The notes beneath the pieces were generated by a model, which ran no database searches, was not told the origin of the DNA, and saw nothing but the letters and a program-made list of their open reading frames with translations. A stretch of 64,000 nt of DNA from Panopea generosa. Taxonomy: Eukaryota; Mollusca; Bivalvia; Adapedonta; Hiatellidae. The position numbers and the translations under genes were made by a program. This document shows, one piece after another, positions 1-11,229 of the stretch. How positions within the stretch are numbered: the stretch's first letter is position 1; each line of letters begins with the position of its first letter. The stretch is from positions 53,287,250 to 53,351,249 of the forward strand of contig CM055895.1 in NCBI GenBank assembly GCA_029582155.1. The letters run 5' to 3'.

Positions 1-3000
1 GTTCCAACTTCCCCTTATATTTATATCAAACTGCCCCCATCCCCTAATATTTATATCAAACTGACCCCACCTTATATTTATATTATACTGATTCCCTAGT
101 TATAACACACTGTTCCAACTTCTATCTCTATTATACTGATTCCCTAATAGTTATAACATACTGCTCCAACTTCTATTTTTATTATACTGATTCCATTATA
201 GTTATAACATACTGTTCCAACTTCCCCTTATATTTATATCAAACTGCCCCCACCCCCTTATATTTATATCAAACTGACCCCACCTTATATTTATATTATA
301 CTGATTCCCTACTTATAACACACTGTTCCAACTACTATCTCTATTGTACCTGTTCCCTAATAGTTAAAACACACTGTTCCAACTTCTATCTCTATAATAC
401 TTGTTCCCTAATAGTTATAACACACTGTTCCAACTGCTATCTCTATTATACTTGTTCCCTAATAGTTATAATACATTGTTCCAACATTTCCCGATTAGTT
501 CTAGCATATTGTTCCAGCTTCTATCTCTATTATACTGATTCCCTAATAGTTATAACACATTGTTCCAACCTTTCCCGATTAGTTATAGCATATTGTTCCA
601 ACTTCTATCTCTATTATACTGATTCCCTAATAGTTATAGCAAACTGTTCCAACTTCTATCTCTATTATACTGATTCCCTAATAGTTATAACATACTGTTC
701 CAACATCTATCTCTAGTATACTTGTTCCATAATAGTTATAGCATACTGTTCCAACTTCTATCTCTATTATACTGATTCCCTAATAGTTATAACATACTGT
801 TCGAACTTCTATCTCTAGTATATTTGTTCCCTAATAGTTATAACATACTGTTCCAACTTCTGTCTTTATTATACTGATTCCCTAATAGTTATAACATACT
901 GTTCGAACTTCTGTCTCTATTAAACTGATTCCCTAATAGTTATAACATACTGTTCGAACTTCTATTTCTTGTAAACTTGTTCCCTAATAGTTATAACATA
1001 CTGTTCCAACTTCTGTCTTTATTATACTGATTCCCTAATAGTTATAACATACTGTTCCAACATCTATCTCTAGTATACTTGATCCTTAATAGTTATAACA
1101 TACTGTTCCAACTTCTATCTCTATTATACTGATTCCCTAATAGTTATAACATACTGTTCCAACTTCTATCTATTGTATACTTGTTCCCTAATAGTTATAA
1201 CACACTGTTCCAACTTCTATCTCTATTATACTGATTCCCTAATAGTTATAGCATACTGTTCCAACTTCTATCTTTATTATACTGTTTCCTAATAGTTATT
1301 ACACACTGTTCCAACTACTATCTCTATTATACTAATTCCCTAGTAGTTATAACACACTGTTCCAACTTCTATCTCTTGTATACTTGTTCCCTAATAGTTA
1401 TAACATGCTGTTCCAACATCTATCTCTATTATTCTGATTCCGTAATAGTTATAACACACTGTTCCAACTTCTATCTCTATTAAACTGATTCCCTAGTGGT
1501 TATAATACACTGTTCCAACTTCTATCTCTATTATACTTGTTCCCTAATAGTTATAACACACTGTTCGATCTTCTATCTCTTGTATACTTGTTCCCTAATA
1601 GTTATAACACACTGTTCCAACTTCTATCTCTATTATACTGATTCCCTAATAGTTATAACACACTGTTCCAACATCTATCTATAGTATATTTGTTCCCTAA
1701 TAGTTATAGCACACTGTTCCAACTGCTATCTCTATTATACTGATTCCCTTATAGTTATAACACACTGTTCCAACTTCTGTCTCTATTATACTTGTTCCCT
1801 TATAGTTATAACACACTGTTCCAACTTCTATCTCTATTATACTGATTCCCTAATAGTTATAACACACTGTTCCAACTTCTATTTTTATTATACTGATTCC
1901 ATTATAGTTATGACATACTGTTCCAACTTCCCCTTATATTTATATCAAACTGCCCCCATCCCCTAATATTTATATCAAACTGACCCCACCTTATATTTAT
2001 ATTATACTGATTCCCTAGTTATAACACATTGTTCCAACTTCTATCTCTATTATACTGATTCCCTAATAGTTATAACATACTGCTCCAACTTCTATTTTTA
2101 TTATACTGATTCCATTATAGTTATAACATACTGTTCCAACTTCCCCTTATATTTATATCAAACTGCCCCCACCCCCTTATATTTATATCAAACTGACCCC
2201 ACCTTATATTTATATTATACTGATTCCCTACTTATAACACACTGTTCCAACTACTATCTCTATTGTACCTGTTCCCTAATAGTTAAAACACACTGTTCCA
2301 ACTTCTATCTCTATAATACTTGTTCCCTAATAGTTATAACACACTGTTCCAACTGCTATCTCTATTATACTTGTTCCCTAATAGTTATAATACATTGTTC
2401 CAACATTTCCCGATTAGTTCTAGCATATTGTTCCAGCTTCTATCTCTATTATACGGATTCCCTAATAGTTATAACACATTGTTCCAACCTTTCCCGATTA
2501 GTTATAGCATATTGTTCCAACTTCTATCTGTATTATACTGATTCCCTAATAGTTATAGCAAACTGTTCCAACTTCTATCTCTAGTATACTTGTTCCATAA
2601 TAGTTATAACATACTGTTCCAACTTCTATCTCTATTATACTGATTCCCTAATAGTTATAACATACTGTTTGAACTTCTATCTCTAGTATATTTGTTCCCT
2701 AATAGTTATAACATACTGTTCCAACTTCTGTCTTTATTATACTGATTCCCTAATAGTTATAACATACTGTTCGAACTTCTGTCTCTATTAAACTGATTCC
2801 CTAATAGTTATAACATACTGTTCGAACTTCTATTTCTTGTAAACTTGTTCCCTAATAGTTATAACATACTGTTCCAACTTCTGTCTTTATTATACTGATT
2901 CCCTAATAGTTATAACATACTGTTCCAACATCTATCTCTAGTATACTTGATCCTTAATAGTTATAACATACTGTTCCAACTTCTATCTCTATTATACTGA

Positions 3001-3780
3001 TTCCCTAATAGTTATAACATACTGTTCCAACTTCTATCTATTGTATACTTGTTCCCTAATAGTTATAACACACTGTTCCAACTTCTATCTCTATTATACT
3101 GATTCCCTAATAGTTATAGCATACTGTTCCAACTTCTATCTTTATTATACTGTTTCCTAATAGTTATTACACACTGTTCCAACTACTATCTCTATTATAC
3201 TAATTCCCTAGTAGTTATAACACACTGTTCCAACTTCTATCTCTTGTATACTTGTTCCCTAATAGTTATAACATGCTGTTCCAACATCTATCTCTATTAT
3301 TCTGATTCCCTAATAGTTATAACACACTGTTCCAACTTCTATCTCTATTAAACTGATTCCCTAGTGGTTATAATACACTGTTCCAACTTCTATCTCTATT
3401 ATACTTGTTCCCTAATAGTTATAACACACTGTTCGATCTTCTATCTCTTGTATACTTGTTCCCTAATAGTTATAACACAGTTCCAACTTCTATCTCTATT
3501 ATACTGATTCCCTAATAGTTATAACACACTGTTCCAACATCTATCTATAGTATATTTGTTCCCTAATAGTTATAGCACACTGTTCCAATGCTATCTCTAT
3601 TATACTGATTCCCTTATAGTTATAACACACTGTTCCAACTTCTATCTCTATTATACTTGTTCCCTTATAGTTATAACACACTGTTCCAACTTCTATCTCT
3701 ATTATACTGATTCCCTAATAGTTATAACACACTGTTCCAACTTCTATTTCTATTATACTAATTCCCTAATAGTTATAACA
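1..3780. repeat. 1.9-kb higher-order duplication inside the 51-bp array
   Basis: The order of variant units from position 1 recurs from position 1920, an offset of 1919 bp. It includes the CCCC-rich sub-repeats and rare private variants. One 51-bp unit present near 680-730 is missing from the second copy near 2580, which lowers the offset to about 1865 downstream. The high similarity of long unit strings shows a recent segmental tandem duplication, not unit-by-unit drift. Confidence 0.9.
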
Positions 3781-4559
3781 TACTGCTCCAACTTCTATCT
3801 TTATTATACTGATTCCCTAATAGTTATAACACACTGTTCCAACTTCTATCTCTATTATACTGATTCCCTAATAGTTATAACATACTGTTCCAACTTCTAT
3901 CTCTATTATACTGATTCCCTAGTGGTTATAACATACTGTTCCAACTGCTGTCTCTATTTTACTGATTCCCTAATAGTTATAACACACTGTTCCAACTTCT
4001 ATCTCTATTATACTGATTTCCTAGTGGTTATAATACACTGTTCCAACTTTTATCTCTATGATACTGATTCCCTAATAGTTATAACACACTGTTCCATCTT
4101 CTATCTCTTGTATACTTGTTCCCTAATAGTTATAACACACTGTTCCAACTTCTATCTCTATTATACTGATTCCCTAATAGTTATAACACACTGTTCCAAC
4201 ATCTATCTATAGTATATTTGTTCCCTAATAGTTATAGCACACTGTTCCAACTGCTATCTCTATTATACTGATTCCCTTATAGTTATAACACACTATTCCA
4301 ACTTCTATCTCTATTATACTTGTTTCCTTATAGTTATAACACACTGTTCCAACTTCTATCTCTATTATACTGATTCCCTAATAGTTATAACACACTGTTC
4401 CAACTTCTATTTTTTTTTTATACTAATTCCCTAATAGTTATAACATACTACTCCAACTTCTATCTTTATTATACTGATTCCCTAATAGTTATAACACACT
4501 GTTCCAACATCTATCTCTATTATAGTTGTTCCCTAATAGTTATAGCATACTGTTTCAAC

Positions 4560-5760
4560 TTCTATTTCTATTATACTGATTCCCTAATAGTTATAACACA
4601 CTGTTCCAACTTCTATCTCTATTATACTGATTCCCTAATAGTTATAACTTACTGTTCCAACTTCTATCTCTATTATACTGATTCCCTAGTGGTTATAACA
4701 TACTGTTCCAACTGCTGTCTCTATTTTACTGATTCCCTAATAGTTATAACACACTGTTCCAACTTCTATCTCTATTATACTGATTCCCTAATAGTTATAA
4801 CATACTGTTCCAACTTATATCTCTATTATACTGATTCCCTTATAGTTATAGCATACTGTTCCAACTTCTACCTCTATTATACTGATTCCCTAATAGTTAT
4901 AACACACTGTTCTAACATCTATCTCTAGTATACTTGTTCCCTTATAGTTATAGCATACTGTTCCAACTTCTATCTCTATTATACTGATTCCCTAATAGTT
5001 ATAACACACTGTTCCAACTTCTATCTCTATTATACTGATTCCCTAATAGTTATAACACTGTTCCAACTTCTATCTCTATTATACTGATTCCCTAATAGTT
5101 ATAACACACTGTTCCAACTGCTATCTCTATTATACTTATTTCCTAATAGTTATAACACACTGTTCCAACTTCTATCTCTATTATACTGATTCCCTAATAG
5201 TTATAACATACTGCTCCAACTTCTATCTTTATTATACTGATTCCCTAATAGTTATAACACACTGTTCCAACATTTATCTCTATTATACGTGTTCCCTAAT
5301 AGTTATAGCATACTGTTCCAACTTCTATTTCTATTATACTGATTCCCTAATAGTTATAACACACTGTTCCAACTTCTATCTCTATTATACTGATTCCCTA
5401 ATAGTTATAACATACTGTTCCAACTTCTATCTCTATTATACTGATTCCCTAGTGGTTATAACATACTGTTCCAACTGCTGTCTCTATTTTACTGATTCCC
5501 TAATAGTTATAACACACTGTTCCAACTTCTATCTCTATTATACTGATTCCCTAATAGTTATAACATACTGTTCCAACTTTTATCTCTATTATACTGATTC
5601 CCTTATAGTTATAGCATACTGTTCCAACTTCTACCTCTATTATACTGATTCCCTAATAGTTATAACACACTGTTCTAACATCTTTCTCTAGTATACTTGT
5701 TCCCTTATAGTTATAGCATACTGTTCCAACTTTTATCTCTATTATACTGATTCCCTAATA
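4560..5760. repeat. 0.76-kb higher-order duplication inside the 51-bp array
   Basis: A string of variant units beginning with the TAGTGGTTATAACATAC variant at about 4687 is repeated at about 5450, an offset of 763 bp. The same neighbours appear in the same order, including a CTGCTGTCTCTATTTTAC variant and a TTCTAACATCT variant. This is a second, separate segmental event in the same satellite. Confidence 0.85.
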
Positions 5761-6970
5761 GTTATAACACACTGTTCCAACTGCTATGTCTATTATACTG
5801 ATTCCCTAATAGTTATAACACACTGTTCCAACTTCTGTCTCTATTATACTGATTCCCTAATAGTTATAACACACTGTTCCAACTTCTATCTCTATTATAC
5901 TGATTCCCTAATAGTTATAACACACTGTTCCAACTGCTATCTCTATTATACTTATTTCCTAATAGTTATAACACACTGTTCCAACTTCTATCTCTATTAT
6001 ACTGATTCCCTAATAGTTATACCATACTGTTCCAACTTCTATCTCTGTTATACTGATTCCCTAATAGTTATAGCATACTGTTCCAACTTCTATCTTTACT
6101 ATACTTGTTCCCTATTAGTTATAACACACTGTTCCAACTGCTGTCTCTATTATACTGATTCCCTAATAGTTATATAACACTGTTTCAACTGCTATCTCTA
6201 TTATACTGATTCCCTATTAGTTATAACACACTGTTCCAACTTCTATCTCTATTATACTGATTCCCTATTAGTTATAACACACTGTTCAAACTTCTATTTC
6301 TATTATAATGATTCCCTAGTGGTTATAACATACCGTTCCAACTGCTATCTCTATTATTCTGATTCCCTAATAGTTATAACACACTGTTCCAACATCTATC
6401 TCTAGTATACTTGTTCCCTAATAGTTATAACATACTGTTCCAACTTCTATCTCTATTATACTGATTCCCTAATAGTTATAACACACTGTTCCAACTGCTT
6501 TCTCTATTATACTGATTCCCTAATAGTTATAACACACTGTTCCAATTTCTATCTCTATTATACTGACTCCCTAATAGTTATAACATACTGTTCCAACTTC
6601 TATCTCTATTATACTGATTCCCTAGTGGTTATAACATACTGTTCCAACTGCTATCTCTATTATACTGATTCCCTAATACTTATAAACACACTGTTCCAAC
6701 TTCTATCTCTATTATACTGATTCCCATATAGTTATAACATACTGTTCCATCTTCTATCTTTATTATTCTGATTCCCTTATAGTTACAGCATAGTGTTCCA
6801 TCTTCTGTCTTTATTATACTGATTCCCTAATAGTTATAGCATACTGTTCCAGGTTCTGTCCTTATTATACTGATTCCCTAATAATTATAGCATACTGTTT
6901 CAACTTATTTGCATTATACTGCACATACCTTTATGTTACTACATACTGGTTCCCTAATATTTGCTTTATA

Positions 6971-7374
6971 GGTGTAAGCCCACCATTGATTCACCATTGA
7001 CTTTTGTTCTTTATTCTATAGTAAATAATAAAAGTTTGAAGGCTTGTCATTCATGCAGAGACCAAATGAAAGAAGTGAAACTTACATTTTATTGTTTATC
7101 AACTTCTGCACTACCAAAATATGATGAGAAAAGTAGAAGTTATGTGGCATATATAGTGTTTACACTGTTGACAACGTGAAAGTTGACTTCCGAAATCATG
7201 TATTCATACCCCGATTTCAAAGCATTTTTTTTTAAATTCACAATTCAAACATGACACTACTTTCAAAATGATCAAAATACATAAATAATGTCATTCAAAT
7301 AAAACAACGAGCATTACAACAAGGACAATCCATTTTTAAAGAAGAAGAAAAGGGATTATTGATAACCGCCATTA
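6971..7374. repeat. dispersed repeat, copy A
   Basis: About 404 bp starting at GGTGTAAGCCCA and ending near GATAACCGCCATT. It aligns along its length with 46844-47234, in the same orientation and with small indels. Shared blocks include TTTTGTTCTTTATT, ACTTACATTT, CACTACCAA, ATATGATGAGAAA, AATCATGTATTCATA and TTTCAAAATG. The copy abuts the end of the 51-bp satellite. A 72-codon open frame at 6961-7179 lies inside it, but the other copy does not keep that frame, so it is not called as a gene. The family is unknown; no terminal inverted repeats or target-site duplications could be made out. Confidence 0.85.
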
Positions 7375-9318
7375 TGCGTACTATGCCTTGATTCTTTATT
7401 AATAACTTGAATATCCTGATGTCGATATTGTAACTTACAAGCTGGCGGCAGGACTGGATATTTACTAATTTTTACAACCAGTTAGTCACTAAGTGGTGTC
7501 ACCAATTAGTGGCCGATATAAGACGATGCTGCCGACATCAATAACTAACAATTTGATGGTAAGACTGGACATTTAGGACTCACACCACTATTATCTCCAT
7601 TGAGTACCCCGGAAGGAGGTAGAAATAAACTTTTGTTCCCTTTTTCTTCTTTTTTCAGGGCTTTGAATTGATTGCAATGACTTATTTTTTCCTATTACAT
7701 GTATATTAGACTTAATGTAAAATGGTCAGTATTTTAGAAATCGCCACTGAAAATTTGATGCTGATACCAGATTTCTGGGCAATTCTGTCATTTCAGAATT
7801 GTTGGCGGTTCGGACCGCATCGAGGACGAATAATTGATATATTAATATCACAAGGTCTCACAAAACCATTGCATTAAAAAAAACAACCTTGTCAATGTTG
7901 GTGTTTTTCCTTTATAATTGCATATCTTGAACCAATGAAGAATTTGAGCCCAGATACTTGCTGCAGATTTTTATCACTGTCTTTTGCAAATATGCCCTAT
8001 GGTAAATGTAATAGTGGTGTGAAACGGTAACTGATTTTAACACTCGAAAATTCACTTCCTTATATCTCCAGAACAATATTAATAAGTGATTTATTTAAGA
8101 AGACCGTGTCGACAAATAATGAGTGAGATGTCGACGTTATTCGTTCCTAATGTCGACTTAATGAGGCAGCTGTATGTTTCTCAGGCTGGTAGAATTGTGC
8201 CGTTATAGTTCGGTATACATATAACTTCCACATGTTCCAATAACCAGCTTAACAAGACCGTTAGTTTTAATGCTGTGCATATATATTTGCCATCTTTTCT
8301 ATGGACAGTTATTTGCACGTCGAAACGTCATCGCCAATTTCCTGATTTGAAAAAAGCTGCCCAAAACAGTTAAATTTGTCTTGATATCAAAACGGTAAAT
8401 AAGTATTATGAACAACGTAGTTCATAAATAAAACTTTTCCAACAAAACTGGATCATTTTGCTGTTTTTAAACCATAGGACTAATTTGGCGGAATTTGTCA
8501 CACTGACTCATGGCATAGAAATATGAGCCATGGCATTCAAAGCGCCATGGGCAACAGTTCGGTAAAGAATAAAAACATATTACAAAAGTTCAATCCAAGC
8601 ATCTCCACATACCTTTAAAACGTAAAGAGATACTTAACAAAACCGATAATTCAAAAGTGCTTCGCTGACTTGGTACAAACATATAACGCAAAGCAGCAAG
8701 TAACGTTGTTTAGACAATTACGATCGTTTTAGCATTTTCAACAACTCTAGTGAAAAACGTTAACACGGGAATATCACTTGAGTGAAAGAATTCTCGTCTG
8801 CAATACGGCGGAAATATCTATTTAGATATAATTATCAAACATTAAGAAATAGTAATTAATATGTCAAAGGATAAAAAAAAATAAAGCGAAACCACCAGAA
8901 GACAATTTATAAATAAAAACTTCATTTAATAGATCTACTTTAAAAAAACGAAATGCAAAGTTAAACATTATAAAAACATTTGATATTTAAATAATTTGCC
9001 AAATTTTGTATTAAACTGTTGTTAAAAAAATTCAGTATGTGGAATGGTGCGTATTGAATAATACCTAGGTGAACTGGGCAGTTTAATAAAATGCATTTTA
9101 AAAGTATTTGTGAAGGGAAGCCAACAACTAACGAACGTAAATGTTGGCACAGTACATTGATGCATTTTTGGAGACGGTGTTACTTCAATTTTACGCTTTA
9201 TACCAAATATAACATGATCTAGTCGTTGGAACCATATCATATGTGGCAAACCAGGACCTACGTGACTTTTGCTTCTTGAACTAAGGCTCGGACTAAAAAC
9301 CTCAGAATAAAATTAATA

Positions 9319-9400
9319 TGAATAGAACCACAAGTAACTGGCAAACTTTCTTACAATCAACTCGATCTCTAAGACGACAGCGCCTTGGACCACTTGGACA
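9319..9400 (-). mobile_element. degenerate tRNA-derived (Leu/Ser-like) SINE head
   Basis: On the minus strand, 9399-9375 reads as an A-box region containing AGTGGTCCAAGGCGCTGTCG, close to the leucine-tRNA pattern around GAGTGGTCTAAGGCGC. About 44 bp further on, at 9331-9319, is a weak B-box, GGTTCTATTCA. The same pair (AGTGGTCCAAG...GGTTCTACTCA) occurs at 49248-49307 on the plus strand. The cloverleaf does not fold cleanly, so this is read as a relic SINE head and not a tRNA gene. Confidence 0.4.
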
Positions 9401-9424
9401 CGGAGGATCCTTATATTAAAACAC

Positions 9425-9442
9425 GGGGAGGGGGGGGGGGGG
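9425..9442 (+). repeat. G-run, potential G-quadruplex
   Basis: GGGGA is followed by 13 consecutive G residues in an otherwise AT-rich stretch. It can form intrastrand G-quadruplexes on the plus strand and is a likely site of length variation or assembly error. Confidence 0.8.
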
Positions 9443-9871
9443 CACTTTTCTGCACCCGTGTATAGTCCAATGCTGCACCCGTAAGCTCCAGATACCACTC
9501 GTGAATCAAAAGAAAAGGAACAAAATATTAGTTATATCGTGTTACAGTAAACTCATTTGTGTGATATATATCTGTATTATCAACATTATGTGGTCCTGCT
9601 ATATCCAAACCATAGTTAAATATGCATTATAATGTCGTAAATAACGGTGTATTTGCTAGATCCTGGCAACATATTTATTCGTTGTATATGCATGTAGTTA
9701 CATTAACATAAGATAAAAACTAAATCTGAGAATACCACTTAAAAGCATAAATCTTCTGCAATCCTGCAAATTTGCATAGATATTGGAACATTAAGCTCAA
9801 AATCATCATTTAATCTATGCAAAATGTGTACGGCGTACGTGTCTTGAAATAAAAGGTCATTAGAGCATTCA

Positions 9872-9945
9872 CGGGTGCCGTATCATTGCCTGGGGCTGCC
9901 GTATCATTGCCCGGGGGTGCCGTGTCATTGCCTGGGGGTGCCGTT
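9872..9945. repeat. 21-bp short tandem repeat, 3 copies plus part
   Basis: The core TGCCGTATCATTGCC recurs at 21-bp spacing from 9876, 9897 and 9918. A partial fourth copy (TGCCGTTCACC) starts at 9939. It is GC-richer than its surroundings. Confidence 0.85.
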
Positions 9946-10611
9946 CACCCTGTTACTTAAAGCTGATTTTCATTAAGTTCCTTTAACCAAAAGGTTAAAA
10001 AAATGACATCGTTAAATAAAAACAAATTTAAAGATAATGCACTTCAGTTTGTTTCTGGTATATCGTTTGTTTGAGATTTTCCATATTTCTTTAATCCGGG
10101 TAAAACCTCATGTTTTATGCAAATCTACAGCAGCAACTTACTTCAATGAAAAACAACTGTAGCGCAATCATACAAAGAAAGTATATTAGAAGTTACAGGG
10201 TACGGTAATTTATAAAGACTCTAATTAACAAAGAGAGCAATTTGTTTTTACCTAATCATTATATAAATGGGATATTATCCGGGATTGAAAGTTACGATTT
10301 ACTAAAATAAAAAAAATGATAAGTGTCCTAAAACGTAGGAGCAAAAAAAAAAATACTATCACATTTGGTTTTAAAATGTAATTCGGTCCCAATTCTTATT
10401 ATTGAAAAAATAATTATTTTCCTGAAAAAAAAGGGTGTCCCAAAACACAGTGTTTAAAAATTATGTTTTCTTGTGTATTTAACTTCCCAAATAAACTACA
10501 AAGACGCATATTATTAATTAAAATCATTTATTGGATCTGATAAAAGCGTACTCATGGGATAATCCGGTGACGAATGTACGATGTATACATATACATGTTT
10601 ATTGAATAGTG

Positions 10612-10696
10612 TTGAACAATACTTGGCTCGAACAACCCTTATCTCGAACAATTTTGGTCAGTCCCGTCGAGTTCGAGCCATCGAAGTTCTGTTGTA
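10612..10696 (-). mobile_element. possible pogo/Tigger-like DNA transposon end
   Basis: Read on the minus strand this begins ACAACAGAACTTCGATGGCT and continues with CTCGAAC, TTGTTCGAGATAAGG and TTGTTCGAGCC. This resembles pogo/Tigger-type terminal repeats, which start CAGTNGAACCTCGAT and contain repeated TCGA(A/G) words. GGCTCGAAC (10624-10632) and GTTCGAGCC (10671-10679) form an exact 9-bp inverted pair. No second end and no transposase were found, so it would be a solo end or a MITE fragment. Confidence 0.4.
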
Positions 10697-11229
10697 TATT
10701 AAGGATATAGAAGAACTTATTCCTGGCATATATCAATAACAAACATGTTAAAACATTCAAATTTATTTGAATTTAAATACTTTACAAGGAAGGCCGATGG
10801 TTCTGTTCGGATTTATTCTGATGTCTTCCTTCAACAATAAACCTGGATTTTCCTTATATAACTTGTCATGTGTTGAAAATGGCGTTTAACCCCTTTTAAA
10901 ATGAATTTACACGCAAACTAAGGAAGTTTGAATTGTCATCTTCGGGGTTCACTTACTTGCACGTGTTGCACGTAAGTTCATATCTCGTGCTGCATGCTAA
11001 AATGTCTAGTTCAAAGCGCGAGGATTAATACAAACTTATGCATGCATACTTATCTCGTGAAACATTCAGCAAATTAAAGGCATTCCTTAAATTTATATGA
11101 GTATTGAATAGGTGAATGTGCATTTTTATAGTACGACACAATTTCATGTTACGAATAATAGTAATTATTTTCTAATTCGCTTTGCTCAAACGAAAACAAA
11201 TCAATTATTTTCTTTTCAAAGCAAACTCA

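Larger units (their letters stand above)
1..6960. repeat. 51-bp satellite array (left-truncated)
   Basis: A 51-bp unit recurs in head-to-tail order, roughly 130 times by length. Each unit carries the blocks TTCCAACTTCTATCTCTATT, ATACTGATTCCCTAATAG and TTATAACACACTG. Units differ by a few substitutions such as AACACA/AACATA/AGCATA and CTGATT/CTTGTT. A shorter, roughly 30-bp sub-repeat rich in CCCC and TTATATTTATATC interrupts the array near 1-100, 211-310, 1928-2030 and 2141-2240. Because 51 is 17 codons, one plus frame stays open through many units (for example 3556-4212). The predicted peptide is only a 17-residue repeat, so it is not treated as a gene. The array begins before the window and fades out in diverged units near 6900. 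Confidence 0.97.
7375..11229. other. single-copy AT-rich stretch, no supported gene
   Basis: Mostly non-repetitive AT-rich sequence with frequent stops in all frames. The longest open frames (about 60-75 codons on the minus strand at 9022-9249 and 9313-9498) match nothing I recognise, and the second overlaps a tRNA-like remnant. Three GTCGAC hexamers lie within 50 bp near 8107-8158. Items described separately are the tRNA-like fragment near 9319-9400, a G-run at 9430, a 21-bp repeat at 9872 and a transposon-like end at 10612. Confidence 0.6.

Noticed and set aside
1-6960. CRISPR-like regular repeats
   Set aside because: The whole unit repeats without unique spacers, and the context is eukaryotic. 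It is a satellite. The same applies to the 65- and 67-bp arrays.
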